NCBI GenBank assembly: GCA_006937955.1
Contig: SSNP01000416.1
Coordinates: forward strand, 24,647 to 88,646
Origin: Pachypanchax playfairii
Taxonomy: Eukaryota; Chordata; Actinopteri; Cyprinodontiformes; Aplocheilidae
Length of the DNA: 64,000 bases
Direction of reading: 5' to 3'
Position 1 is the stretch's first letter; the number at the start of each line of letters is the position of its first letter. Under the pieces are notes generated by a model. It was not told the DNA's origin. It did no database searches and was given only the letters and a program-made list of their open reading frames with translations. Shown one piece after another: positions 26,690 to 39,096 of the stretch. A program made the position numbers and the translations under genes.

Positions 26690-28072
26690 ATGTCTAAAGC
26701 TTTGGGACTCCAGCAAACCACACGGAGAGCCATTATCCACAGATGAAGAAAACATGGAACAGCGGTGAACCTTCCCACAATTACACTAATATTGCATCAA
26801 AGACCCATCCAGGAGGTCACAGAAGAAAACAGAACAACATTTACCAACATCTAAAGCTCTACAGTCTCCACATGCCTCAGTAAAAATCTGCGTTTCTAAT
26901 TCAATGTGAACAAAGAGAAACTGTGCAAAAATGGTACTAATGGGAGCGTTTCAAAGCAAAAACTCCTTCTGACCCAAAAGAACAGAAATGCTTCTTTCAT
27001 ATTCACCATAAATCATTTCTATTACTTCAAGATTTGGGAAAAATATTTGATTGACAAGATGAAAATTGAACATTTTGGAAGGTGTACATTCTGTTACAGC
27101 TGTCAAGACAGCATTTCATTAGAAGAACATCCTACAGCCAGTCAAACATGGTGGTGGTAGTGTGATGATCTGGGGCTGCAGTGCTGCATCAGGACCTGGA
27201 TTAACCCTGTAAGACCCAACTTATTAAAAAATAGTCAGAAAATTCTGATTATTTGGAACTGGGATGTTTACGAAGCCTTAGAACAAAATTCACAAACGTT
27301 TTTTGCTGTATCATGTTATTTATAATAGATTTTTTGTATCGCATGTATTACATTGGTCATCTTTACGGTTTAATTGTAATATAAAAAATGAGTTAATAAT
27401 AATGCATTCATCCATATAATAATGATGATTTAACCTGAAAAAAAAGACAAGTGGATCATTTACTGGGAGCAGCCATGTTAGAAATGATCAAAACTATATA
27501 GCAAATATGATACAAGGGGCATTATAGGGTTAATTACTGTAGGTTGTAACTGTAATTAAACTGTTTTCTGCCAGAGATTCCTGAAAGAGAATGAATGTCC
27601 AGCCATCAGTTTGGGAGGCAGAAGAGTTTTGAGGCAGAACAGTTATAAACACACCAGCAAGGCTGATTCTGAATGAAAAAAATACAAAACAAAACCAGCA
27701 TTAAGGGTTCGGGGAGGCGTAGTCAAAGTCCAGACTCAAATCTGATCAAGACACCGTGTCATGACAATGATTTTCATGACAAGCTTGAAAACTTTACAAT
27801 CTGTCTGAATTAAAACAATTCAAAAAAGGGAGTTAAAAATCCTAAAAACTTTATTGCATTTGCAGCTGCCAAAGTAAAAACATAATTTTATTAGACTCAG
27901 GGTACAATTACTTATAAAGATGTTTAATCTGTCTCGTTATCTCAGTCTGATCTTGATCTCGGATTATAAAATTGGTTTCAAAACCTGAAATATTTAAGAG
28001 CAAAAAAGACAAAACAAAAAGCAAAACAAAAGAAACCTCCAGGGGAAAATACTTATTCAAAGCACTGTAAAG
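26690..28072 (+). mobile_element. Degenerate Tc1-like transposon
   Basis: Recognisable, out-of-frame Tc1 transposase DNA includes 'ggtggtggtagtgtgatgat' before 'ctggggctgcagtgctgcat' (27152-27190). Further on are the 'cctgaaagagaatgaatgtc' and 'cagccatcagttt' blocks, 'aaacacaccagcaa' and 'tagtcaaagtccagactcaa' (the SPDLN region, about 27720-27740). The right end reads 'aaaatacttattcaaagcac'. Many indels and stops make it inactive. It is interrupted by a piggyBac-type MITE. Confidence 0.75.
27205..27529. mobile_element. piggyBac-type MITE inside the Tc1 fossil
   Basis: 325 bp between TTAA at 27201-27204 and TTAA at 27530-27533. The ends are CCCTGTAAGACCC and (inverted) CCCTATAATGCCCC. TTAA duplication with CCCT termini is the piggyBac signature. 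The Tc1 sequence continues on both sides, so this insertion is younger. Confidence 0.8.
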
Positions 28073-28854
28073 CTTTAGATTGTTATGATAAATGTAATTA
28101 ACTGAAACTCATTAGCTCTAAAGGGGCAACCCTCCCCAAACATGAACACACACATTACAACTATGAAACATGTTTGAGAAGTTGATGTGTGGGTGTTGCA
28201 GTCTAATAACAACCCTGTTCAGTCATTTGGACCATGTCTATGTTTATTCTGTCGGAAATTTAGAATCATGCCCATTCTTGAGTTTCAGTTACAGCTGCTT
28301 ATTATGTGGAAGCCTGTATCATTACAGATGGGTCATCATTACACATCGTCTCCACCTCACACAATTTAAGTGTCAAGCTGATTTATTGGAAAGCAGCGCC
28401 CCCATGTGTGCATCACAGAGAAATGCAGCACTGTCAAACTCTAGAAGGGTTTTTTTGGACTTCGACTGCAGTTTCATTCATTTTCTGCCTATTCTTTGTA
28501 TCCGATCATGTTGTGAATGTGGAAAAGTGACATGCCTAGAAAAGAAAAAAATATCTGTAACAAATGAACAGTAGATAAAAGTGAAGTTTTGTTGAAACAA
28601 TTGAAAGAAAGTTGAGAAGTTTTCAGCTAATTACTCTCTAAGAAACATAAAAATATTTTCTTTCCTTCAAACTGTTAAATTTTAAATTCTTAGTTGATTT
28701 AACTAAAGTAATAGAAACACATTTTGTCTTATAACAGGCTGCTTGTAACAAAGGCCTCAAGATCACATTCAACACTTTTTTTTTGTTAATTGGTGTGTTG
28801 ATACAGCTTTGATTCATTCTTTGGGTTTAGGAGTCTTTTTATGTCTGAATGATC

Positions 28855-29010
28855 CAAAGGTCAAAGGTCAGTCAGTCAGTCAGTCAGTTATTATCTACAC
28901 CCATTTGTTCCTGTTCAGGGTCACGGGGAGCTGACGTCTCTAGCAGTCATTAGGTGAGAGGCAGGGTTACACCTGAACAGGTTGCCAGTCTTTCACAGAT
29001 AGATCAAAGG
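28855..29010 (+). repeat. Interspersed repeat ('CAGGGTCACGGGGAGCTG' family), copy 1
   Basis: Starts with (GTCA)n at about 28868-28890. It then has CAGGGTCACGGGGAGCTG, GTGAGAGGCAGGGTTACACC and 'tgaacaggttgccagtc'. The same order occurs at 56520-56640 and 61130-61220. Confidence 0.7.
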
Positions 29011-31068
29011 TAAGATATTTAATGAGAAAATAAACAAAGGAAGAATAAAGTCTGGCTTTATAAAGAAATGAAAGATGGATCAAGAATTTTTAAGATGTAA
29101 ATTTGTGTAATCAGTGCAAAGGTAAATAAAAATGTGCAATTAGAGGATAAGAAGGGTGGGACAAATCAGGTGCAAAAAGTCTAACTTGAATAATCATTTG
29201 AATAATTTCAGTGGAGAAAGATCTGTACTAATAATCAGAAGGTGTGTGAGATGCTGATAAAAGAGAGCACAGAGCAAAAAACTAGAAGAGTTTGAGTCTC
29301 AGATTCTGGCACAAATTAAAAAAATATAAAAACAACTTTTATATTATCTTTGCATGTATTTATAGACTGTATCAATCTATCAATGTGAGTATATGTGTAC
29401 TTCAAAATACTGAATCTATTTCCTCTTCAGTTTTAGTCCAGGAACTTTCCAGCTGCTATTTTTAGACTCATAGAACAGCTAAAATGTAAAAGAGAATGCT
29501 ATAAGTTAAACATTTATTACTTATAATTAGTGTGAATGCTGGAAGGCATTCACACTGTATGTTTTTATGTTTCTCTTTATTAGTGTGAATGCTGGAAGGC
29601 ATTCAAACTGTATGTGTTTCTGTTTCTCTTTATTCTTCTGACTTCTTATTATTATATCTCCGTACATTTTTTGGCATATAACTCGTCCCACAATTTTCAA
29701 CCGATTTCAACAATTTATATATCAAACTGTTCAGCTACTTCAGGACATTCCAGCTATGACTTTTGGTATTGATATCTCTTCAACTTTTTAAGTTATTCAA
29801 CTTTTTGCACGTTTTTTAGCCCCATTGAAATACATTGAAATCGCTTCAAATTCTTCAAATTTCTCCAAATTCCTTCAACTACTTTGCTTTTCAACTACTT
29901 CAGCATACTTTAACTTAGAAACTTCATTCAACTTTTAAACAAGTCACAAGACATTCAGCTATTGTCGTATGATTCAGCTTTTTGATATCTTTTACCGTTT
30001 TTGAGAAATCACAGTTTAAGTTTTAAAAACTTTTCAACTCGCACACCTCAAATCTGACATAAAATTAATGAGAAAGATAGGGAGGAGATGTGGACTTTGT
30101 GTGCTTCTGGAACCCACAGCAGGAGAACCGTAAGGCCTAGAGAAATAAGAGTTACATCATCTGAAAGCAGACAAAAATCCCTGCGTTTTGATTTATAATT
30201 TGTGAGTGTATCATGGACGGTGTGAAGGCAGGAGGGAGTCGTTCGTTTAGGGAACGTTGATTTCAGACAGCCACACACTCTAGCGCCAGAGTGGGAGGTC
30301 CTCATTTTTAATTTCCAAAAAGCCAAAAAGAATGTCCCTACACCCAAACCATGTATGGTACACACACAAATTATACATCAAACAGTGGGGATTTTTGTCA
30401 GCTTCACAACAGTGTAACTCTCATTTTTCTAGCTGCTATGGTTGTCTCACAATGTGACCTAGAAGCAGGACTGGTCCGCGAAAACTCTCATAGACTTCCA
30501 TTCAAAAAATGAGCTTTTTCATTCTCTTCAGCGGCTAAAGTACAACATGTTCGCATTGTCATTTCTCCCAAACAGAAGATTGTAGAAAGCTGAAAATTTA
30601 CATGAATCGGCTCCAAAGCTTCTGTCATCTACAGTTCAATAATTTTTTTGATAGCTGTTATCGTTTTTAAACGGCAGCTTCCCGTTTGGGAACATGTATT
30701 CATCCATTTCGCCTCTGTATCAAGTTATATTAGGGGATGTACCATATATGGGCGTGTGTTTCCTTTTCTCACACACGCATTGGGGCCTTCTGCTGTACAG
30801 AGTCTGTGTGTCTCTCATTCAACTGTCTGTTCATATGTCTATCTGTGCTTCACTCTGTCTTACAGTCTCTTTTTCTGTATAGCCTTCTGCATTTATCAGT
30901 CAATTTTAAATGAATGCTTTTTCTGATATTAACATGATTTCTGGTTTAAAATGCTGACTCATTTTCAATATCTATTTAAAGCAGAACTAAGTAAGTTTTG
31001 CTCTCGCTCTCCCACTACTGGTCCCCTGTGAAAGCTCACTGTCGTAACGTTCCCCCGCCGCCGCCGCA

Positions 31069-31119
<51 letters not shown>
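31069..31119. repeat. (CTGT)n microsatellite
   Basis: About twelve CTGT units with one TTGT variant, preceded by a short CCG run. Confidence 0.95.
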
Positions 31120-31492
31120 CATTAAAATACATGCAAATCTTAACTTTTTAACGTTTTCAACTTTTTTACCTACTTCAGGACTTTTCAACCTGAAGATTCC
31201 ACCTTCAGATATTGATATATCTTAAACTTTAAAAAGTATTTAAGTTTGTGAATTCCTGGAGCTTCATTGAAATACATTCAACTGTTTCAACTCTTCAACT
31301 TTTTAATTCTTTCAGCTCTTTTCAAGTTAAAAAAACTTTTTCAGCTGCGTTTCATTCGTTTTTTTTAGCTCCCAGGAAGAAATTTTTCGGCCTGTGAAAA
31401 GATTAATCTGGTCGGCAGTTACACTCTAACTGAACATTCCATTTGAACGTTCCATTTGAGGTCTGGGGATGTTGTATGCATAAATAATACAT

Positions 31493-32019
31493 TAAACTGA
31501 TCTGATTGGCCAGGAGAAGTTGATAATAATGTTTACATCAGGTTTCATGTTACCATAGCAACAGAATTCACAAAAAAACATGAAACCCTGTTAAAATGGC
31601 ACATAATAGACACAGTAGTATCTGTTACCCCATGTAGTATATTAAAGAAGTCTGCTCGATCATTAGAAGTGAACCATCATGTCAAATTCATTTTTTAAGT
31701 AACCATGGCAATCACACTGAGTCTAAATCCCAGTTTTTTATGGATTACTGTGTAAATGCTTTTTCATTATGTTTTTATCTTTTCTCTCATAACTGTTTTA
31801 AAGCTTCTGACCTTCCACGTTTCTGCTTTGTGTCATTTCATCTTATTTTAGACCATTTTAAACTATTCAATAAAACTTTTCAGCTAATATTAACAGTTAT
31901 GCTTTTGAATACATAAGCACTGCTTATACAGTTTTAGCAGATTCCCCCTGTTAATTCAGCACATTTAAAGCTTTTCAGCTTCTTTTAAGCCCTTCAGCTT
32001 GTTTTAGCTAATTCAACTA
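31493..32019 (+). repeat. 527-bp duplication, copy 0
   Basis: Begins TAAACTGATCTGATTGGCC and ends CAACTA immediately before the N at 32020. It aligns base for base in length with 32440-32966, with a scatter of substitutions (for example near 31690-31720). Confidence 0.9.
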
Positions 32020-32439
32020 NATCGTGTCAAAACTGAAAAAATTCACTGAATAAGACAAATAGATCATTGTGGCCCCAACAGCTGACTAATAAATTTCAAC
32101 ACCAAACTGTTAAATGTAGATTAAAGTGAACAATCAAACCTGTAAACAATCCAACCTGAACTCTGAAGGTTTTTTTACCAGTATTTTTATATTTTACTGG
32201 TTTCTCTTGATTTTTTCAACAATGAAATGATATTTATTGAAACAAATATAGAGCCAGGTAAAGTAAACAGACTGAATTTGAAGCTTGATTAATACAGATA
32301 CCAGTTGGAATAACAACGGCAGAGATAAAGCGGTGGCAGCTGGGCTTACGTCATATGGAAGCGCCAGCTTTATTGTTGTAATGACGCAAAAATTCCGCTA
32401 GGGGGCGACAGAAGTTACAGAAGTTAGGCACTCCAGCTT

Positions 32440-33288
32440 TAAACTGATCTGATTGGCCAGGAGAAGTTGATAATAATGTTTACATCAGGTTTCATGTTAC
32501 CATAGCAACAGAATTCACAAAAAAACATGAAACCCTGTTAAAATGGCACATAATAGACACGGTAGTATCTGTTACCCCATGTAGTATATTAAAGAAGTCT
32601 GCTCGATCATTAGAAGTGAACCATCATGTCAAATTAAATTTTTGGGTTACCATGGCAACTACACTGAGTCTAAATCCCAGTTTTTTATGGATTACGGTGT
32701 AAATGCTTTTTCATTATGTTTTTATCTTTTCTCTCATAACTGTTTTAAAGCTTCTGACCTTCCACTTTTCTGCTTTGTGTCATTTCATCTTATTTTAGAC
32801 CATTTTAAACTATTCAATAAAACTTTTCAGCTAATATTAACAGTTATGCTTTTGAATACATAAGCACTGCTTATGCAGTTTTAGCAGATTCCCCCTGTTA
32901 ATTCAGCACATTTAAAGCTTTTCAGCTTCTTTTAAGCCCTTCAGCTTGTTTTAGCTAATTCAACTAATTTAGGCTTTTCCAACTGCATTGAGCTAATTTA
33001 GGTAAGTTAAGCTTTTTCAATTGCACTTTGCTAATTCGACTTCTTTTAGCACATTTAGCGAAACGATTCAGCTATTATTGTCAGTTAGGTTTCTTCTAAA
33101 CATCAGTTCTCCTTAAACATTTTTGGCAGACTTAAACTAATTAATTCAGCTAATTTAAACTTTTTCAGCTACATTTAGCTAATTCAGCTTCTTTACAAGA
33201 ATTTACACCATTCAGCTATTTTAAGCTTTCTAATCTGTCTTTAGCTAATTCAGCATATACATTCAGCTGCCTTGAACAAATTTTTTTC
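32440..33288 (+). repeat. Duplicated Helentron segment, copy A
   Basis: Its first 527 bp repeat copy 0 (31493-32019). Its last 539 bp (32750-33288, starting GCTTCTGACCTTCCAC) are repeated after the N at 33289 as 33290-33832, with few differences, including a small insertion near 33634. Confidence 0.9.
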
Positions 33289-33881
33289 NGCTTCTGACCT
33301 TCCACTTTTCTGCTTTGTGTCATTTCATCTTATTTTAGACCATTTTAAACTATTCAATAAAACTTTTCAGCTAATATTAACAGTTATGCTTTTGAATACA
33401 TAAGCACTGCTTATGCAGTTTTAGCAGATTCCCCCTGTTAATTCAGCACATTTAAAGCTTTTCAGCTTCTTTTAAGCCCTTCAGCTTGTTTTAGCTAATT
33501 CAACTAATTTAGGCTTTTCCAACTGCATTGAGCTAATTTAGGTAAGTTAAGCTTTTTCAATTGCACTTTGCTAATTCGACTTCTTTTAGCACATTTAGTG
33601 AAACGATTCAGCTATTATTGTCAGTTAGGTTTCTAGTTAGGTTACATCAGTTCTCCTTAAACATTTTTGGCAGACTTAAACTAATTAATTCAGCTAATTT
33701 AAACTTTTTCAGCTACATTTAGCTAATTCAGCTTCTTTACAAGAATTTACACCATTCAGCTATTTTAAGCTTTCTAATCTGTCTTTAGCTAATTCAGCAT
33801 ATACATTCAGCTGCCTTGAACAAATTTTTTTCAGCTCCCAGCATTCACACTGCATTTCCTGTGGAAATGCAGTTCATCTAG

Positions 33882-34402
33882 TTTATTACTGCTATCTAAT
33901 ATCAGTAGTTACACCAGAGGGTGTGGTCACTGATAATAATATTAATACTTTTACAAGCCCTTAAATAGTATTTTTACATTTTGTAATCATGTAAATTGAG
34001 TTTTAAGAAAAACAAATTCTATATTTTTATTTTATTCATGTGCAATTTAAATAGAGAATATTTGAGAGGATTTGTGGGAAGAATATAACAGTGTTAATGT
34101 TTACTGCAGCATCATGAGGTGTGTACAGGTGTGTTTGGTGACCTGCGTGATATGTAACGTCAGCACACAACCACACCTTTGATCTGCCATAAAGACCTGC
34201 ACTGCGTTCTGCTCTCACTCTGTCACCCAGGAGACTCCCGAAGCTGTTTTACCATCTTTTCAACCTCTTGTCTGGTAAGCTTTATTTTCCTAATGATCAC
34301 TAAAAAACATTAATTGTTAAAAAAGGAGAGGCTTTTTGAAACCTCTGCTGGCTAAGAAAACAAACAACGTGTTTGCAGCTGAGAGAAGTTCTGATCCTGA
34401 TC
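33882..34402 (+). promoter_or_regulatory. plac8 upstream region and probable 5' UTR exon
   Basis: A likely leader exon ends with a donor at about 34272 ('cctcttgtctg|gtaagc'). A matching acceptor lies just before the coding exon ('gtgtttgcag', about 34378). The transcription start is not identified. Confidence 0.4.
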
Positions 34403-36513
34403 ATGGCTGTGACCAACCAACCAGGCAGATATCAGCCCTCTGACTTCCAGACCGACCTTTGTGCTTGCTGTGATGACTGCGGAACCTGTGAGTTCCTCTT
34501 TTTAACCGTTTTTTCTAATAAATTACATGTTGTAATATTTCCCACCATCTTTTACTAAATCCCTCCGTAATCTTAACGAATCCAGCATCTTGGTTTTGTG
34601 GAGAATTGAAGTACAAACTTGATTTGAATAACTTCACAAAGTTTGTTTGCTTGTATTTATTTTAAGTCCATTAAAATTTTTATAACACTTTTTTTATATA
34701 CTTTCTGTGCCTGCAGGCTGTTATGGATTTTTTTGCTTCCCATGTCTCGGTTGTTCTATTGCTAGTGACATGGATGAGTGTTGTCTGTGCGGAATTGGCA
34801 TGCCCATCCGCAGCGTCTACAGAACCAGATATAACATCAGCGTAAGTTAAAAGTCGGGTTTTTAAAATCACATTTAATGTCCGATGTTTAAAGTGACAGA
34901 AGCATAAGAATTATTTTTGTCTTCAGAGGCTGCTTTGATTTCATAGATATTTAGAATATCTATTTTTTAATATTATCATGGGGGATTTGTTGCATTTAAA
35001 GCTGCAACTTGTAAAAAAAAAACTTTAATGTTAAAAACAAAGAATTTGTTGAATAAAAGAAAAATACAAGTTTTTTCTTCATTTAAAAAGTCCAATTTGA
35101 GTTATTTGCTACTTCCAGCTATTTCACAGAATATAATGTCAATGGATCTGTTGCTTTGATGGAAAAAGCAAAATTAAGTTTTTTATTCTTTCTGAATACT
35201 TATTCAATAAATAAAAAAGTCAAACACTTTTAGGAACAGTGTCCTAAAACTTTTTGAAAGAGAGCTGAATTCAGAATTGTAGTCATTTTTACAGTTATAT
35301 AAACATTATAATCTTCGATGTGACAGCACTAACTTTGATTTTGATCTCATGAGTATAAAACTCACATGGAGAGACATTAAAAAATATGTGACATTTTATT
35401 GCTGAAACAGCTGGAGAAGTTAAATAATGCTGTAAATCCCACACTGCAGATTAGACCTGTCCACCAGGTCACGGCATAAATGTGAGAGAATTTTGTGCTA
35501 ATGTTAAAGATTAAAGAGTTTATTACACATCAGAGACTAACAGGCTGAATGGGACACAACGATTTGGATTCAACTGAATGTCACTAAAACCAAAATGTTA
35601 TTTGCCTTTATAAAGCGGAAGAAAAAAATATACTGACAAGTAGTTTGTAAGAGTGACAAGATGTTGTACAAGTTTGTAAAAACAAATGTAAATGAAGGCT
35701 GACAAGTCGACGTGAGACTGGACTTCAGGTTTGTTTCCATGGTGTTACACACAGAACAACTTTAGCACATTGATCAGCTCATGGCATTAAAATTACTATT
35801 TAAACTTGTTTTATGATGTTTGACTGGATGTGTGTTGTTGTCAAACTTGATACTAGGTTTTCTCCTTTTTTGTTAAGCTTTAAAAAAGTTGTTAAAATTA
35901 TACAGAAAGCTGGTTAAATTGTTTTATAGGTAACATTATATTGGTGAGAATAAAAGCAACCACGTGGTGACATGTTTTATAGTGTAAAATTAGGTGTTTT
36001 TTAACTTTAATCTTACACTTTGTGTCCTGATCCTCCAGTTCGTTTTTTTAACTCAAACACACAAAACCAGAAAACTCACACTGAAGCTTTTTTAACCTTC
36101 CAGCTACTAGATTTGTGGTATAGAAAGATCACATTATTCACAGCCCTAAACAGAAGTAAATTTTCCCCTGCTCACATTAACTTCCTCAATGCAAACAAGC
36201 ACGTTTACCCATATTTGCATGAAGATCTAATCACGGGAGCGTATCTTATTTGGTTACGTATTAGTCACTGTATTGAGAAATCTAATAAGTTCTTAGAAAT
36301 GTCATAAATTGTACTGCTTCCGAGTGAAGGCTAAATTCTTACTTGTGTAAAAGTTGCATCATATATACGAGGGTTGCTCCCTCTGACGGTAACTGTTTGT
36401 GCATCCAGGGGTCATTGTGTAAGGACTTCTTAGTGACTCAGTTCTGCCTCGTCTGTGCAACCTGCCAGCTGAAGAGGGACATCGACCGCCGAAAGGAGCA
36501 GGGAATTTTCTGA
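34403..36513 (+). CDS. plac8: PLAC8 family small cysteine-rich protein
   Basis: Three coding exons (34403-34487, 34717-34841, 36409-36513), all GT-AG, give a 104-aa protein. It starts MAVTNQPGRYQPSDFQTDLC, continues CACCDDCGTCCYGFFCFPCL and ends DRRKEQGIF. The CC-rich core with C-x2-C pairs and the following MDECCLCG segment are typical of the PLAC8 (Cys-rich) family; human PLAC8 is 115 aa. Family members are small intracellular or membrane-associated proteins with poorly defined biochemistry. The ATG is the first in frame after the acceptor at 34378. It lies convergent to cops4, as in human 4q21, which supports plac8 over cornifelin. Candidate poly(A) signal AATAAA near 37040. Confidence 0.9.
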
Positions 36514-37931
36514 GCGGGTGAGGGTCTAGTAAGCAAACAGTATTTACAGAGCTGAAATGATGGAAAATAATTTTATCTTTGTGCCTTCAAGGTGCTGCCA
36601 TGACAACAGAGAAGTTGTAAATCTGCTGGATTGCAGAGCAGATAAAGAGAAGCCCTTCCCTCTGATAAAGAAATGACATTTATGACAGTTTGCAGTGGTG
36701 TGATCACCGTGTTGTACTATTTTTTTCAGATTAAATGTGTGTACAGAGAGAAGCTAGGTTGGATCTTTTTCAGGTCACTTAACCTTTACTCAGCTGTGTT
36801 GCAGTTAGTTTTGATTTATTGCCTTTTTTCTGAAACATAATTTTATGTTTGTTCACTACAGGTTGTTAAACTGACTGACTGTTGTTGACTTCTCATATTC
36901 AGTACAACCTTTTTATTCCTGTAATCAAATAAGTTTGTGTAGAAGAAAAAAATCATCTAACAGCTTTTAACACATTTTATCTTTTAAACTCATTGTCCTG
37001 AACTTGATCTATAATCAACATCATAAACTAAATGTTTTTAATAAAACCACTTTAGTTTGGAACAGCACAGGTGTTTCCTTGTCTTTTTTTAACATTTCAT
37101 TCTGTAGATAAGTTAATTTAATTCAATTCAAATATACTTTATAATCCCTGCAGGGAAATTAAATGTAATACTCCAGAAAAGTCATAAATTTATTCTGCTC
37201 GTTCTGCTACACAACTTTCTTTTTGTTTTGAACGGTCTGCAGGTTGGTTGAGATTACTGGAATTACTATTTTTAAAAAGTTGTGAGAAAAAAACAGCTTT
37301 AAAGATCATAAGGAAACAACGATGAAGTCTTTAATAGGTTAAATTTGACATGATGTACACTGTGAATAACTCACAGCAATTAGTTGTAATAATGAGTTTA
37401 TTTTATTGAAGATACAAACATTCAGAACACGTCCTCCTGCTGGTTTGCACACATTTTAAATTTAAAACACATCTGGGCTGATGATGATGTGCAGAGTTTG
37501 TTCAGTTTACTGGAGGTAACCAATCACCAGGGGGCTGGATCTCCTGGATTAGAACACCCAACATCAACTTTTACAAGAAATCTCAAATTATTAAGAAACT
37601 GTTTGCAGTCTGCAAACTGTTTTCATGAGAGCTGTAATGAGCAATAACACTGATGACTGCTGGTTTCTTTGTTCCAAAATATCCAATAAACATCCTTAAA
37701 AAAGTGGGAACTTCTCTCATAAATACAAAGTTAGTTATGTTTGGGATCATCAGCTTAAATCATTCAACCTTTATAAAACTGATTTAGGGCTAAAAAATGT
37801 GGTTTTACTCAGTTACTGTTCATAAAATGAATGTAGACATTTTTATTTTTTATTTCACTTTTAATTAGCTCTATGATGGTCATTTTTTAAGTATTTTAGA
37901 GCAGCTCACAAACCCACAGGCAATGCTCATG
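36514..37931 (+). other. plac8 3' UTR and intergenic DNA
   Basis: Contains the plac8 3' UTR to about 37060. A short LINE/SINE-tail-like piece 'TAATCCCTGCAGGGAAATTA' occurs at 37142-37161. No further gene seen. Confidence 0.5.
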
Positions 37932-37935
37932 TTAA

Positions 37936-38529
37936 AGGTCCTGTATCATGCAAAATCAACTTTTTGCTTTTAACCATGCTGTGATTTTATTTCCTTATTA
38001 AAAATCCCCAAGAGTGATTTTAGGCTTAATACATTTCTCAGTAATCTTCCTGCATCATGCGCTCTGAGCAGCTGCTCCACTCTCTCCTGGAAACGACTGA
38101 CTGTAACATAGTGAGGAAACAATTTTACACCAGGAAGTGCCCGATGTGTCTGCGCTGCCCCTGCAAATTAAACAAAACGAGCTGCCCCGAGCTGCGAGAG
38201 TCCGAAGCAAGACACTAAGCACCACCGTTTTATAGTATTTTATTTTCTAAAAATGTTTCAGTGAAAATTTGCATTTGGCTGCGAGAGTTACAAGAATTTA
38301 TTCACCATTTTATTCAGGCAGCTTGAGGGGCAGCACTCACGAGGAGGGGGTCTGGAAGAGAGATGGGATTTTAGGTAAACTGTGTTTTACTTCCTGGTGG
38401 GAGAATAACTCCAGAATATAAATTATATTTTAGGACAAATGAAGACCATATAACGCCAATGGTAACATTTTATCATATGTGCCTATATCCCAGATGTTGA
38501 CAGCTGTAAAATAGCAGGATACAGGACCT
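37936..38529. mobile_element. TTAA-specific MITE, family A
   Basis: 594 bp with ends AGGTCCTGTATCATGC and (inverted) AGGTCCTGTATCCTGC. It is flanked by TTAA at 37932-37935 and 38530-38533. The right TTAA is also the left TTAA of the next MITE. No transposase. piggyBac or Kolobok superfamily. Confidence 0.85.
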
Positions 38530-38533
38530 TTAA

Positions 38534-39096
38534 AGAGGCCATTTCATACAAATTTCCGGACTTTGTGGTTATTTCTTAAGTATTAACCAGTAATATGAAA
38601 CATTTTATATCTAAAAAACGTCAGGAAACACTGATTAACAGACCTTTCAATCTGTCTGCATTAAAATTCGGCTGTTTCCATCAGCCTTCGGCACCATCTC
38701 GTTCATATATATTATTCGAATTTGCTGGACTCAGATTGGCTAACAAACTAGCCTATGAGAGCAAGGTATGCTGTTTCCTGCACCGCTGCACATGGTAACA
38801 TCAGACGTAGCCTTTTCCTGTTTGTTACATCTTATGATAAAAGCTTTTAGCCAGCAGCATGTTGATTTCAATATGGGAGCTGCCGAATACTAACAAAGGA
38901 GTTGTGACAAAACAAGTACAGGCCGTTCGGACTCTGGAGAACTCGGGTTTTATCGCCACCCGCGTAGTTTGAGAGATTAAAACTGAAAGAGAAGTTGTTG
39001 ACCTGTTTTCACACCCACTATGAAGGTAAGAACACCTGTGGAGCTAAAATATTAAACAGAAACCTCAGAAAAACAGTTTTAAATGGAAGGGCCTCT
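38534..39096. mobile_element. TTAA-specific MITE, family B copy 2
   Basis: 563 bp, ends AGAGGCCATTTC and (inverted) AGAGGCCCTTCC, flanked by TTAA at 38530-38533 and 39097-39100. It aligns along its length with 16185-16793, including the segment encoding MKHFISKK and the right-hand 'ccactatgaaggtaagaaca'. Confidence 0.85.

Larger units (their letters stand above)
29530..33881. mobile_element. Helentron-like (HINE-type) non-autonomous element
   Basis: The left end GTGTGAATGCTGG is inverted near the right end (CCAGCATTCACAC, 33838-33850). It also forms its own hairpin, GTGTGAATGC/GCATTCACAC. To the right of the inverted copy is a second perfect hairpin, CTGCATTTCC/GGAAATGCAG (33850-33872), followed by CTAG at 33878-33881. 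Unequal inverted ends plus a 3' hairpin fit Helentron-associated elements, known from other fish. The interior repeats 'TTCAGCTAATT'-like words and shows no Rep/helicase. It also contains internal duplications and two single-N positions (32020, 33289). Confidence 0.6.
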
